Positions 42,290-54,283 of a stretch of 64,000 nt of DNA are shown here, piece after piece (the first letter of the stretch is position 1; every line of letters begins with the position of its first letter). The stretch is taken from positions 606,501 to 670,500 of the forward strand of contig JAVXUO010001037.1 in the NCBI GenBank assembly GCA_033065855.1. Reading direction: 5' to 3'. Origin of the DNA: Escallonia rubra (lineage: Eukaryota; Streptophyta; Magnoliopsida; Escalloniales; Escalloniaceae). The position numbers and the translations under genes are program-made. The notes below the pieces were generated by a model. It did no database searches. It was not told the origin of the DNA and saw nothing but the letters and a program-made list of their open reading frames with translations.

Positions 42290-44507
42290 TGTGAGACCCT
42301 GATCTTAATTATCTTCTAATCATTTTATTAAATTTAAAACATTCTTAAATTTGATCGAAATAATATAGTTGTGTTATATTATTTGTCTACACTAAATAAT
42401 TATTGAAATTAAGTAATGGGCCAAAATATAATTATTTAAAACTTTGGGACTAATATGCAAATATCAAATGTTGGTATTAGTGGCACTCCATGTGTTGTCT
42501 TTGAATTAATTGTTGGAGGACTTGCCACCTCCTATTATTGGTGGTGAATAATCAAAGGAAAAGAATAAAAAAAAATAGAAAGAAACCTAAGTGGATAAAT
42601 TAGAAACAAGATAAACATGTGAAAGACTCATCTTAACCATTCGGCCACAAGCATAAAGGAAAGAGTAAAAAGAGAGAGAAAGGGATGAAAGAGAAGAAAA
42701 TGGAGAAAGGGAGGAAGAGAAGAAGAGAAGAAAGAACAAACAAGAGCATCAAAGTTTCTTGAATTCACTTGAGCTTGATTTGCTTGGAGGTAGGTTATCT
42801 TGTGCTTTTAGTTTTTTAAAGCATGTATGAGAAGTATTACGAGTAGTGAAATACTTATAAACTTGCTTGTAATAATCTTAAGTGAGATATGTTAATTTTG
42901 TTTAGAAAACCTGCAGAACAATCATGAAATTGAAGTAACTTTAGTGCCTAGAAATGTATAGTTTTAGCTAAGATATTGGTTTGGTTATTTTATATGTTTT
43001 ACTAATACATGTGTAGAGTATACACACCAAAATTCAGATTATTTCAAGTATTATTACTGTGGTTTACAATTCGTGGCTTGAAACCTGTACTGTGAAACTG
43101 TTGTTGGACAGATTCTGAAGTCTGTATTTGGAAGGTCTTAACATGACTTTCAAATGATATTTTCCAGTCAACTAAAATACGGGGATGTAGCTCTTTAAGT
43201 ATAGTTTTTAGAAAGGTATAGTTTTACTGTAGAGACCTTGTAATTAAATTGTTATGATTTTCGGAGTACAGACTACTCCTGCTGCCAATTGAAATACTGG
43301 GCAGATTATGTAACCTAAAATAGTAGTTCCTTGTGTTGGGCTTAATGGTGAATAACTAGGTACATTTCAAGTATTAAATTGACACTCAAATATCTAGTTA
43401 ATAATATAAGTATACGTATGGGTAGGGTACTTAAGGAAGAACATCAAATTATTTCTTGTTTGATTACCGAATTAGTTTGCACATTGGAGAATAGTTTACA
43501 TGTTTGGCATGTGTTGTTGATAATACGGCAAATATGACTTGACAGGGGATTAAATCTCTTTGAGGTACTCGATGAAATTTTTGTTGACATGTGTACATGA
43601 TTATGCATGTCACGCGACGGAGGAGGAAAAAGTGAGTTGAGGGTGGTATTTGCTAGGGTTGGAAGTTATCCTGCTAGGGTTCTTGTTCTCGTTCACGTCT
43701 CGATAGTACGTACTAGCTATGCATACTACTTCCCGAAAGGAATTATTGGTGTGCCTGTGATGACGTTGGACTTCTTCTATCGAACCCGCAATATCAGTTG
43801 GTTGCGACACGAAAAGTCTCTCGCACTCAGGGAAGGTTGGCCTATGCATGAAAGGCATATTTGCATATTGATACTCTTGGACTTGGCTCATATTTGTCTT
43901 GAACTTGTATATACTGTTTCGCTATACTTATTGAGTTCAAGTCAGTATTTAGGTCTTGGTTGCCATTCTCGTATATGTTTTACAAGATTTCAGATCTTGC
44001 TCGATATGCTATTCCTATTTCTTTTGAAGGCAAGTGTTATCAAATGTTTGTAAGTGATACTTGATATGATAAAAATTATTCTTAAGTACATATGTATCAT
44101 CTGTTCAAGCGACTTGCATGTTTGTACTAACCATTCATAGTATAATCAATTCATGTTTGGACTTAGAATCACCAGATACCCTACTGAGCCATCAGGTTGA
44201 CCTTTTCCCGGTACCATTTTTTTTTGGGTTTTGGGTAGGAATATTTGCCAGGGGACGAAGAGAATTACCTTGGGGAGAATCAGGAGTAATATGCTGGGTG
44301 AGCAATGTTTTAGTTGTTCTTCTTTTGTTTTGGAGTGTAGCACTTGTATAGGAGAGAGGTGGTATGTAATATGATGTTATGTTCAGTCGTTTCATTTATG
44401 GACAATTATAACGTTTAAGCCATACTTCTGCTGTTTCGTTTGAGGTTTGTAATGAAGCTCTATTTATCCTTGAGGTATATATGTTAACCAAGTGGTTAAG
44501 CGTTACA
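42290..44507 (+). mobile_element. Element B 5' LTR
   Basis: It starts TGTGAGACCCTGATC and ends near GCGTTACA. 42290-42531 matches 49268-49507, and 44035-44452 matches 52300-52721, with scattered substitutions. The middle part (42532-44034) is missing from the 3' LTR. A G-run (44518-44533) lies between its end and the primer site. Confidence 0.82.
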
Positions 44508-44541
44508 CCCCTTCTGAGGGGGGGGGGGGGGGGATATTTAG

Positions 44542-44555
44542 TGGTATTAGAGCTA
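44542..44555 (+). promoter_or_regulatory. Element B primer binding site (tRNA-Met)
   Basis: TGGTATTAGAGCTA differs from the usual initiator tRNA-Met complement TGGTATCAGAGCCA at two positions. It lies about 35 bases after the LTR end, between the LTR and gag. Confidence 0.75.
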
Positions 44556-44687
44556 TAGTTACTTAAAAGTCAGGCTAAGATCTTCAGAATTGATTAGTTT
44601 ATTTGATTTTGAAATTTGGTGTGGCCTAAACATATTTTTTCGCCTGTTCAGGTGTGATATATGGCGGGATAAAGAGAGGAAAGTACT

Positions 44688-45660
44688 GTGGGGCAGGATA
44701 CACAAGAAACTGATCCTAATTTACGGGAGATCATTGGGTTAGTTGGACGTATAGCCAATGCCCTAGAATATTGGCAAAATAATCAGCAGCACAGTCAGGT
44801 TGGTGAGAGTTCTCAGGTCAGATCCATTATAGCTACTAATGATCTGATCTTGCTTGAAAGATTTGTTAAGATTAAGCCTATTGTATTCGCGGGTAGCGCT
44901 AATTCAGATGAGGCAGAGGAATGCATAAGCAATAAGGAGAAATTACTTGAGAGAATGCATTTAACTCCTGTACAGAAAATTTCTTTGGCTACTTTTTATT
45001 TAAGTGAGGATGCGGGGTTTTGGTGGAAGACAATTGATTCAAAGTGGACATCCAGTAATGCTATAAGAACTTGGGAATTGTTTACTACTGAGTTTAATAA
45101 CAAGTATATTTTGGCAAGTGGTAGAAGAGATAGCGAATTGGCTTTCCTGCAACTTGAACAGAAAAACAAGACTGTACAAGAATATGAAAAAGAATTTACT
45201 GCTTTAGCTCGACATGCATCTTATTTGGTTGAACGTGGTGATAGAAAAGCTAAAAAGTTTGAGACTGGCTTGAATCCTGACATACAGGAAGCTATAGCAC
45301 CTCTTAATATCTTTGATTATCACGAGATTGTAGATCGGGCACTGAATATTGAGAGGACTATGAGGTTGATAAAGGGCAAAGAGGGCGCAGATAAGTTTAT
45401 CTAGTCCTCCGGTGCCACAGTGACAGGTAGGAAGATTTTCTTCTACGTCTAGTGGTAGAAAATTTTTGAGAATAGATATGAGGAGTATGCGTATGCACCA
45501 AGACCCTAGACACATGGATTTATGCCACGACCATTTATAACTGGACCGCGACCCTTACTTAGTATATACCACCTCAATAGCAGCCTGCACATGCAATTAG
45601 TCTATATTGCACTTTTTGTGGTATGACTGGGCATACCAAAGAGGTTTGTCGGAAGTGAAA
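44688..45660 (+). pseudogene. Element B gag (capsid and nucleocapsid)
   Basis: The open frame 44688-45404 contains the gypsy capsid core: KIKPIVFAGSANSDEAEE, ATFYLSEDAGFWWKTI, TTEFNNKYILASGRRDSELA and VQEYEKEFTALARHASYL. Downstream, after a stop and shifts, a zinc knuckle is seen at 45608-45649 (YCTFCGMTGHTKEVC), followed by a second damaged knuckle (CFACG, stop, GHQMRDY with Tyr for the last Cys). It forms the virus-like particle in living elements; here it cannot be made whole. Confidence 0.85.
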
Positions 45661-45697
45661 GGGGGCATGTTTTGCGTGTGGCTCATAGGGGCATCAG

Positions 45698-46417
45698 ATG
45701 AGGGATTATCCTAAGAATAGAGGATCTGTGGCTATTATTACTGGGGACGCATCTGGTACTGGTTTTAGAACAGGTGGGAGAGTGAATAAACAGACGATAA
45801 ATGTTAGAGCATTTACACTGGGACATGATAAGGTACAGGGATCGCCTGTAGTTGTTGGAGGTACTGTTCTAATTTCTGGTACTTTGGCTATAGTATTCAT
45901 TGATCCTAGCTCTACACATTTATATGTCGCATCACATTTCTTACATCATTTGCCTATGCAGTCAGAGTCTTTACCTTTTATGGTCAAAGTCAGTACCCAT
46001 GTGGGTGATTCTTTATATACAGATAGATTGTACAAAGCCTGTGAGATTAATATGAATAACCATGTGCTACATGCTAATTTGATTGCACTACCTATGCAAG
46101 AGTTGGATGTTATTTTGGGTATGAATTGGTTATCCCACAATCATGCTAGTGTTGACTGTTTTTCTAAGACTGTTACGTTTACTTTACCTGATCAATCAGT
46201 ATTTATGTATGTGGGGGATAAAAGTCCAACTGATATCCCTATTATTTCTGCCTTACGTGCTCAAAAGATACTTGATAAGGGTCGTGTGGGGTATATTGTG
46301 TATGATATTGACTGTTCGAAGGCAGTGGCTAGGCTGGAGGACATCCCTATTGTTCGGGAATATTCGGATGTATTTTCGCAACACTTAATTACTCTACCAC
46401 CGGATAGGGAGATATAA
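45698..46417 (+). pseudogene. Element B aspartic protease region
   Basis: The frame includes VFIDPSSTHLYVASHFLHHL, where the family has D-P/S-G-[SA]-T/S-H at the active site; the Gly is replaced by Ser. Further on MQELDVILGMNWLSHNHASV is the flap/second-half landmark of chromovirus proteases, and REYSDVFSQHL-x-LPPDREI leads into RT. The frame is open for 239 codons but ends in TAA before RT. Confidence 0.85.
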
Positions 46418-46429
46418 TTCGTTATTGAA

Positions 46430-47070
46430 CTTGTTTCGGGCATTGCACCTATATCCAAAGCTCCCTGCAGAATGACTCATGTTGAATTGAAAGAGTTAAA
46501 GGTACAATTACAAGATTTACTTGATAAAGGTTTTATTAGACCAAATACTTCACCTTGGGGTTCACCTGTATTATTTGTCAAGAAAAAGGATGGTACCTTA
46601 TGTCTCTGTATTGACTGCAGACAGTTAAATCAGGTAACCATAAAGAATAAATACCCATTAACCCATATCGAGGATTTGTTTGATCAGTTGCAAGGAGCTA
46701 TGATATTTTTTAAATTGGATTTGAGGTCTGGTTATCATTAGTTAAAGGTAAGGGAGGAGGGTACCCCTAAGACTGCTTTCAGGACTAAGTATGGTCATTA
46801 CGAAATTTCTAGTTATGACATTTGGGGTTACTAATGCACCCGCGGCATTTATGGATTTAATGAATCACATATTCAAACCATACTTGGATAGTTTTGTGGT
46901 AGTCTTTATTGATGATATTTTGGTTTATTTTCGGGATACTTAACAATATGCTCAGCATCTCAGACTTGTTTTGCAAATCTTACATGATAAAAAGTTGTAT
47001 GCCAAATTTTGAAAAGTGTATGTTTTGATTGGAACAATTTACTTTTCTGGAGCATATAATATCGGGTGCA
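46430..47070 (+). pseudogene. Element B reverse transcriptase
   Basis: The frame at 46472-46741 reads [37 protein letters not shown] and [11 protein letters not shown], then TAG where Gln follows in the family. Other frames continue with [12 protein letters not shown] and, near 46905-46923, FIDDILV, the catalytic box. At least three stops or shifts lie between 46739 and 47070. Confidence 0.85.
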
Positions 47071-47079
47071 TGAATATCA

Positions 47080-47769
47080 ATGGATCCGGCTAAGATTGAG
47101 GCTATACAATGTTGGAAAACGCCTTCAACAGTATCAGAGGTACGTAGTTTTTTGGGGTTAGCTAGATATTACCGTAGATTTGTTGAGGGCTTTTTTAAAA
47201 TTTCTGGTCCATTATCTCGTTTGACTAAAAAAAAAGTAACTTTTATTTGGGATGATAAATGTGAGAACAGTTTTCACGAGTTGAAACATAGATTGGTTAG
47301 TGCACCTATTTTGGTTCTGCCTAACGGGAATGATGATTTTGTAATACACAGTAATGTATCTCACAAAGGTTTGGGTTTTGTGGTTATGCAAAGAGGTAAG
47401 GTAATTGCTTATGCATCACATAAATTGAAGTCATATGAAGAGAATTATCATACCCATGATCTGGAATTAGCAGCTATTGTTTTTGCCTTGCATAAATGGA
47501 GACATTATTTGTATGAAGCAGTATTTGAGGTCTATACTGATCACCAGAGTTTAAAATATTTATTTTTGCAAAAGGAATTGAATATGAGGCAGTGTAGATG
47601 GATGAAATTATTAAGTGATTACAATTGTTCTATTTCATATCACCCGGGTAAGGCTAATGTGGTTTCTGATGCCTCAAGGCGAAAGAATGTGATTGCTAGT
47701 TTAATGCTTAAGGAATGGGATATGTTGATTGATGTGTGTGATTGGAGGTCACGTGCAACTAGAACATGA
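47080..47769 (+). pseudogene. Element B RT end and RNase H
   Basis: A 229-codon open frame reads [20 protein letters not shown], then RNase [64 protein letters not shown] and [13 protein letters not shown]. The first catalytic Asp (usually in SDAS) is Asn (AAT, 47353-47355), so the enzyme would be inactive even where the frame is open. Confidence 0.88.
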
Positions 47770-47929
47770 TTTTTACTTGCTAATATTAAAGTTTGGCCTG
47801 CATTAATGCAATTGATACGGGAAGCTCACAGAAAGGACCCATAGTTACAGAAAGTTAAAACATAGGTGGAGTAAGGCTGCAACCTGAATTTTCATTATCT
47901 TCTGAATGTATATTGAGATTTAGAGATCG

Positions 47930-49223
47930 TTTGTGTACCAAATGGTGCTGGGGTTAAACATGAGATTTTGAAAGAATCACATAAGAGTAAGTACAATATT
48001 CATTCCGGTAGCGCTAAAATGTACAGAGATTCAAAATCACATTATTGGTGGAACAATATGAAATGTGATATAGCTAAATTTGTCTCCAAGTTCCTAACAT
48101 GTCAGCTGGTAAAGGTAAAACATCAAAAGCCGGGTGGTTATTTACATCCTATATCTATTCCTGAGTGGAAATGAGAGCACATAACCATGAATTTTGTGAC
48201 AGGTTTACCACAGACCCGAGATGGAAATGATGCGATTTGGGTAATAGTAGACCATCTTACTAAGTCTGCATATTTTCTTATTCTGAATATGAAATATTCC
48301 ATGGAAAAACTAGCTAAGTTGTATATCGATGAGATAGTTCGTTTGCATGGAGTTCCTATTAATATAGTTTGCGACGGGGACCCACATTTTACTTCTTGAT
48401 TTTGGCAAGCTTTTCAGAAGACTATGGGTACACAGTTGGCCGTGAGTATCCTTTCACCCTCAGACAGATGGTCAAAGTGAGCGTACTATACAAACCTTGG
48501 AGGATGTGTTACGAGCTTGTGTGATAGACTTGAAAGGTAGTTAGGATTCACCTTTACCATTGGTTGAATTCTCTTATAATAACAGCTACCATTCTATTAT
48601 TGATATGGCTCCTTATGAGGCGTTATATGGAAGAAAATCCAGGCCTCCAGTTTGTTGGTCAGAGGTTGGGGAAAGCAAGCTTATTAAATCTGATTTTATT
48701 CGTGAAACCACTGATAAGATACAATTAATTCAACAACGTATCCATACAGCACAAAGTAGACAAAAAAGCTACGCTGACACTTACGACGTGGTTTGGAATT
48801 TACGGTGGGCGACTTGGTTTTCATTAAAACTTTTCCAACGAAAGGAGTCATGAGATTTGGTAAGAAAGGTAAGTTGTCTCCAAGGTTTGTTGGGCCTTAT
48901 GAGATTTTGGAACGGGTTGGTGATCTGTGTATCTGGTTGCTTTACCGCCTTCATTATCTGGGGTACATAATTTCTTCCATGTATCTATGTTATGTAAATA
49001 TCAGTCAGATCCATCACATGTGTTGCATGATCAACCAGTTCACATAAAAACAAATACGACTTATATTGAGAAGCCGATGGAGATTTTGGATCGTCGGGAC
49101 CAGGTATTGAGAAATAAGGTGATTCCATTGGTTAAGGTCAAGTGGCAATATCATGACATTGAAGAGGCTACCTGGGAGCGTGAAGATGAAATTAGGTCTA
49201 AGTACCCGCACTTGCTCACGTGA
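47930..49223 (+). pseudogene. Element B integrase with chromodomain
   Basis: The HHCC finger ([32 protein letters not shown], then C) is followed by the core: [12 protein letters not shown] has Asn (AAT, 48190-48192) for the first catalytic Asp; [12 protein letters not shown] keeps the second; [11 protein letters not shown] keeps the Glu after a frameshift. The C-terminal part gives GKLSPRFVGPYEILERV (GPY/F module), HNFFHVSMLCKY and a chromodomain (LVKVKWQYHDIEEATWERED), placing the element among chromoviruses. It has a stop at 48397-48399 and several shifts. Confidence 0.9.
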
Positions 49224-49254
49224 TCATGTATGCATTTAGTGACAAAATTCTTTT

Positions 49255-49267
49255 AAGGAGGGGAGAG
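49255..49267 (+). promoter_or_regulatory. Element B polypurine tract
   Basis: AAGGAGGGGAGAG directly precedes the 3' LTR start TGTGAGACCC. Confidence 0.9.
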
Positions 49268-49507
49268 TGTGAGACCCTGATCTTAATTAGCTTCTAATCA
49301 TTTTATTAAGTTTAAACATTTTTAAATTTGATTGAAATAATATAGTTGTGTTATATAATTTGTCTACATAAAATAGATATTGAAATTAAGTTATCGACCA
49401 AAATATAATTATGTAAAACTTTGGGACTAATATGCAAATATCAAATGTTGGTATTACTGGGACTCCATGTGTTGTCTTTGGATGAATTGTTGGAGGACTT
49501 GCCACCT
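49268..49507 (+). mobile_element. Element B 3' LTR, first part
   Basis: Matches 42290-42531. Homology ends after GGACTTGCCACCT, where copia sequence begins. Confidence 0.9.
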
Positions 49508-49534
49508 TCTAATCCAATTTTAAAATCATTTTCA

Positions 49535-49700
49535 TTTGAAGCAAAACCTTTTCATTCGAAGCAAAACATTCCATTCGAAGCTAAAGTTTTCATTCGAAGC
49601 AAAACATTTCCAGTCGAAGCAAAACTTTCATTCGAAGCAAACATTTTTAGTCGAAGCAAAATTTTTCATTCGAAGCAAACACTTTTGATTCAAAACAAAA
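49535..49700. repeat. About 20-bp tandem repeat with TTCGAA core in the copia LTR
   Basis: Eight or more imperfect units of TTTTCATTCGAAGCAAAAC follow each other, with an irregular spacing of 18-22 bp. The core TTCGAA is palindromic and well kept, while flanks vary. Further diverged ATTCGA/ATTCGAATGA forms continue to about 49850. Confidence 0.88.
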
Positions 49701-50457
49701 GGAGTTTCCATTCGACTCAATCCTTCAGTAGCTATAAACTATCACATCCCTATCATTTGATTCGAATGAATCTAGGATTCATTCGACCGAATTCTTCAGA
49801 GATGTTTTGTAACTATTTCATTCAAATGATTTTGTTCTTTCATTCGAATAAATCTTTGTGCCATCCCTTTATCTACTTCTCAACGGTCATATTCTCTTCA
49901 AGTATAAAAAGGGACTCTTAGAGAATTTATTACCAACTGATCTTATTTCTGAAAAATCTCTCCTACACTTCTCAAAAAGACTTTCTCATCTTATTCATAC
50001 TTTCATACACTATTCCTTGAGCGAGTTTGTCTTTGAGATATTGAATATCAAGCTTCTTGGTTCAGTTCTTGAAAGGTTTCAGATCTTCCCACCTTAGAAA
50101 GCTTAGCTTTGTTGTACTCATTGTAATATTTACTCATAAAGGAGTGTGCACTGTATTTCAATTGTAAAACTTCTTTTCACTTGCAATCGTTGGAAACCTT
50201 GAAGGGTTTCGGATCTGTACTGTTGTTTGAGTTAGCACCCAAAACTAGCTGTTTAGTGAAAGGCTCGAGTATGTCTCCCTTGTATGGAGTGCTCGGGGAC
50301 TGGACGTAGGCAGGTGAGGCCGAACTAGTATTAATCCTTGTGTCGATTTATATTTATTGTTTGTGTTACTACATTGTAAGTTAAGTTTTTAATTTTTTGC
50401 TTAAAGTTGAAAACACATATTCACCCCCCACCCTAGGTGTGTTTAGGGACCTACAAG

Positions 50458-50471
50458 TGGTATCAGAATCG
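50458..50471 (+). promoter_or_regulatory. Copia primer binding site (tRNA-Met)
   Basis: TGGTATCAGAATCG, two bases after the LTR end CTACA, matches the start of the initiator tRNA-Met complement. Confidence 0.82.
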
Positions 50472-50524
50472 TGTGCTCTGTTACTTTCTTTTTGACCTAA
50501 CAGTCAGGAGCTAAAGATCTTAAT

Positions 50525-51827
50525 ATGGAAGAAGGTTCAGAAACTACTCGACCACCCATGTTGAAGAACGACAATTACAGCTACTGGAAAAATTGGATGA
50601 GGAATTTCTTGAGGCAGGATACTTATGTATGGTACATTGTAGAGAATGGCCCGATTATTCCCATGAAGGATCGCTCAGATAAAACCAAGGTTCCCAAGGG
50701 AATTCTCGAAATGGACGCTCATGAGGCACACCTCTTCTCCATGGACGTTAGACCAAAGAATATTATCAGCTGTGGCCTCGACATAAATGAGTATAATCGA
50801 GTCTCAACATGTGAAACAACTAGAGAGATGTGGAGACTACTGGAGGTTACTCATGAAGGTACCAATCAGGTAAAAGAGACTAAGATTAACATGCTAGTCC
50901 AGTAGTATGAGGCCTTCAAGATGAAGGAAAATGAGTCCATAAATGAGATGTATTCTAGGTTTACTCTCATTATAAATGGACTCAAGCTCTTGGAAAAAAT
51001 ATACCCAAAAAAAGGAGATCGTCAGAAAAGTCCTTAGATCTCTTCCCAAGAGATGGGAAGCTAAAGTCACAGTTATTCAAGAAGCTAAAGACTTGAATGT
51101 GTTGAAGTTGGAAGAATTGGTGGGATATCTAATGACTCATGAAATCATGATGAAGATTCATGATGCGGAAGAAACCACTTCGAAGAAAAAGAATATAGCT
51201 CTTAAAGCTGAAGCCTATCGCGAACTTGTAGAGAACAGCGATGATTCTGATCCAGGCATGGTGTTGAACACTCGTAAGTTCAAAAAGTTTCTAACAAACC
51301 GGCGAGATGGAAAGATCAGGAGGAGTCAGTCAACCCAATCACAACAACAAAGAAATAACGGTGACTGGAGTTCAAGAGAAAATCCTGACGCTTGCTATGA
51401 ATGCAGCAGAACTGAACACATCAAGAAGTATTGTCCGCAACTCAAGAATAAATCCGCAAGCAGCAGCATCCGAGACACAAAAGAAAAGAAATTCAAACCA
51501 AGAAAAGCTCTGCTAACTTGGGATGATTCTGACGAGAATGATAAAGAGATGAGCGAAAACGATGATATAGCTCAGCTATGCTTTATGGCCAAGGATGATC
51601 ACTTAGATGAGGTAATCGCTTCTGAAAATTTTGATTATGATAAGCTTGAGTTAGCTTTCCTTGAACTTAGTGAAAATCATGAGAAGTTAAAACTTAAAAA
51701 TGTTGCCCTGAAAAAGAAGGCGCTTTCTTTGCTAAACAATGTTGAAGAGTTGGAAGGTGAAAAGGAAGAGCTAGATGAAAGGATTGAGTTTTATATCACT
51801 GAAAATGCTTCTTTAAAAATGATATGA
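50525..51827 (+). pseudogene. Copia gag with zinc knuckle and coiled coil
   Basis: The start MEEGSETTRPPMLKNDNYSY with YWKNWMRNFL is the usual copia gag opening, followed by MWRLLEVTHEGTNQVKETKI. A TAG (50903-50905) and a frameshift near 51005 interrupt it. The second frame (50976-51827) gives VLRSLPKRWEAKVTVIQEA and KLEELVGYLMTHE, then a CCHC knuckle CYECSRTEHIKKYC, then an acidic stretch (DDSDENDKEMSEND) and a C-terminal coiled coil (ENHEKLKLKNVALKKKAL). A long gag with this tail points to the SIRE/Maximus lineage. Confidence 0.85.
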
Positions 51828-52299
51828 TTGCTTCTAAAAAGGAAAATTTTGATTTGTTTTCAGAAATCCAGTCTCTCAAAAGTGTAAAAACCCTATAGAA
51901 AATGAGCTTTTAAAATCTCAATTGAAAAAAATTTCTACACAAAAGGGGAAATTAGAAAAAGAGATCGAAGATCTAAATCTTACGTTTTGAAAATTTACAC
52001 AAGGAAGAGAGAACCTCGATATGCTTTTGGGAAAACAAAGATGTGTTTGGATCTGTACTGTGGTTTGAGCTAGCACCCGAAGCTAGCTGTTCAGTGAAAG
52101 GCTTGAGTAGGTCTACCTTGTGTGGAGTGCTCGGGGACTAGACGTAGGCAGGTAGGGCCGAACCAGTGTAAATCCTTATGTCGATTTTATATTTACTATT
52201 TCTGTTACAACATTGTAAGTTAAGTTTTTAATTTTCTGCTTAAAGCTATAAACATCTATTCACCCCCCCCCCCCCCCCAGGTGTGTTTAGGAACCTACA

Positions 52300-52721
52300 G
52301 TGTTATCAAATGTTTGTAAGTGATACTCGATATGATAAAAATTATTCTTAAGTACATATGTATCATCAGTTCAAGTGACTTACATGTTTGTACTAACCAT
52401 TCATAATATAATCAATTCATGTTTGGACTTAGAATCACCGGATACCCTACTGAGCCATCAGGCTGACCTATTCCCGATACCAATTTTTTTCTAGGTTCGG
52501 AGTAGGAATATTTGCCAGGGGACGAAGAGAATTACCTTGGGGAGAATCAAGAGTATTACGTTGGGTGAGCAAAGTTTTAGTTGTTCTTCTTTTGTTTTGG
52601 AGTGTAGCACTTGTATAGGAGATAGGTCGTCTGTAATATAATGTTATGTTTTGTCCTTTCATTTATGGACGATTGTATCGTTTAAGCCATACTTCCACTG
52701 TTTCTTTTGAGGTTTGTAGTG
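52300..52721 (+). mobile_element. Element B 3' LTR, second part
   Basis: Matches 44035-44452 of the 5' LTR (GTGTTATCAAATGTTTGTAA onward). It stops at GAGGTTTGTAGTG, where the Tat LTR begins. The last five bases TAGTG are the presumed target duplication of the Tat insertion. Confidence 0.9.
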
Positions 52722-53013
52722 TGTTCCCAACCTATTCCGGTCAGACCCATGGGCCCAATAGGGGTCCCATTTCACGCGAACACGTCGACATTGTCAACGG
52801 TCAATTTTCCAACGCATTAAACCGGTTAGCGCCCGCGCGCCCAAGACACGTGTTTTTTCTCGCTTCGCGTGCTTCGTGCGCAACTTAGACATTTTATTTT
52901 CGCGTCGACATCACTAACGCTAGCACGTTCGTAACGCCAAGACCATCTGAACACCTTTTCATCAACAACATCGGCCGACGGCACATTTGGAGAAACGGGG
53001 TCAAGGGGCAAAT

Positions 53014-53700
53014 GGCCTTGGCCAACCCCAGGGGGTCGGCCTCGGCCTTCCCCAGGCCATAAGGGTCGGCCTCGGCCTCCTGGGGGCCTTGGCCTTGGCC
53101 ACTTTTCCCCGGTGGTTCACCCCTTTCCCGCATACCCTTTTTCGTACTTCTTTCCCCTTGTATGCTTTGTACGTAACATTGACACCTTGATCGCAACATG
53201 GGTACGATTCTTGACAACGCGCTCGTCATAACGCAACTTCCGGATTCGTCATTGCTTGTCAAAATATCTATCGACAGAGCACCCGAAGTTCGCAACAGGA
53301 TAAGTGACCTTGGGCTCCGAAAATGGAAGATGGTCAGTTGGCCTTGGCCAACCCCAGGGGGTGGGCCTCGGCTTTCCCCATGCCATGGGGGTCGGCCTCG
53401 GCCTTCTGGAGGGGTTAGCCTCGGCCATTTTCCCTTGGTGGTTCACCCCTCCGCTCAAACCTCTTTTCACACTTTCTTCGCTTCGTACATGACTTTGACA
53501 TCTCATTCGTCATGTAGGAATGATTCACGTCGACACACTCGTCATGATGCAACTTTTGGATTTGTATTTGCCCATCAAAACACCTACCGTCGGTGCGTCC
53601 AAAGTTCGCCAAGAGAGGGGAGTGGCCTTGGGCTCCTTTATGGAGTTGGCCATTTGGCCTTGGCCAACCCCAGGGGGTCGGCCTCGGCCTCCTGAAGGTC
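53014..53700. repeat. 316-326 bp tandem repeat in the Tat LTR
   Basis: GGCCTTGGCCAACCCCAGGG starts units at 53014, 53340 and 53656. Each carries a GGCC-rich block, a TGGTTCACCCCT segment (first two) and a gene-free spacer. The third is cut short. Copies are diverged. Confidence 0.88.
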
Positions 53701-53912
53701 TTGGATTGGTGGCTGGGGCAACGGGTTTACTCTGATCATGCCGTCTTGGTATGGTCAGTCTTCTCAGAAAGGTAGAGCGACGCTGTGCGAGGCAGGCAAC
53801 GCAAATTTGGGAACCGGCAGTCCAACAGAGAACCAGTATTTTGGGACCCCTTGCTGACGTGTCACTCCCAGGGGACGACATGTGGCATTTTGTGACATAA
53901 GCACACTATTTC

Positions 53913-53922
53913 CTATAAATAG
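53913..53922 (+). promoter_or_regulatory. TATA box of the Tat LTR
   Basis: CTATAAATAG, the same sequence and relative position as in the solo LTR (14746-14755), about 360 bp before the LTR end. Confidence 0.75.
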
Positions 53923-54283
53923 TGAACTTTACAACTCAAAAAAGGACTTCTTCTTCATTCTCACAAAAATCACTTTCTCACACTAGAATTGGAGAGCTCT
54001 TGGATTCTAGAGAGAGAAACACAAAATTGGACATAACTTAAGATCGTAACATTGGACCCTGACTTGGACCTCGACTCGGACCCTGACTTGGATTATCGAG
54101 TGCCGGCCTTGTTCGTCTTAGCTTTACCTTCGCAGCACTACCATTCCTCACGGCCTGTCTGGGAAGCCTTGCTCTCAGCCCTTACTCCGTCCTTGTTGTC
54201 TCTCACTTTGCAGAAGCTGACACGAACTGCAGCCTTTGTGGCACCTCCGTGTAAGCACAAACCCACTTTCCTTGGCATCATTT

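Larger units (their letters stand above)
49508..52299 (+). mobile_element. Truncated Ty1/copia element (SIRE/Maximus-like)
   Basis: An LTR ending GGGACCTACA at 50455 is followed by a tRNA-Met primer site, a copia gag (50525-51827) and then, directly, the last 250 bp of a second LTR (52047-52299, ending GGAACCTACA). Protease, integrase, RT and most of the 3' LTR are missing. Relative to the intact 5' LTR of B, about 1.5 kb of host LTR is also lost at this site, so it is an insertion plus deletion, or a recombination product. The LTR start is uncertain. Confidence 0.8.
42290..52721 (+). mobile_element. Chromovirus element B (Tekay/Del-like), nested and nested into
   Basis: This has the layout LTR, tRNA-Met primer site, gag, protease, RT, RNase H, integrase, chromodomain, polypurine tract, LTR. 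Its two LTR starts (42290 and 49268) are nearly identical over 200 bp. It lies inside element A's 3' LTR. Its own 3' LTR is interrupted by a copia fragment (49508-52299) and by the Tat element from 52722, so its right end is outside the window. The five bases before it are CGGAA; the partner duplication cannot be seen. All genes are broken. Confidence 0.88.
52722..54280 (+). mobile_element. Tat element 5' LTR
   Basis: This 1559-bp LTR starts TGTTCCCAACCTATTCCGGT and ends CTTTCCTTGGCATCA, matching the solo LTR at 12968-15080. It lacks the 169-bp array of that copy and instead has a 316-326 bp repeat. Confidence 0.93.

Noticed and set aside
43607..44053. 148-codon plus frame in element B's 5' LTR
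   Set aside because: No domain; it lies in the LTR part that the 3' LTR lacks, so conservation cannot support it.
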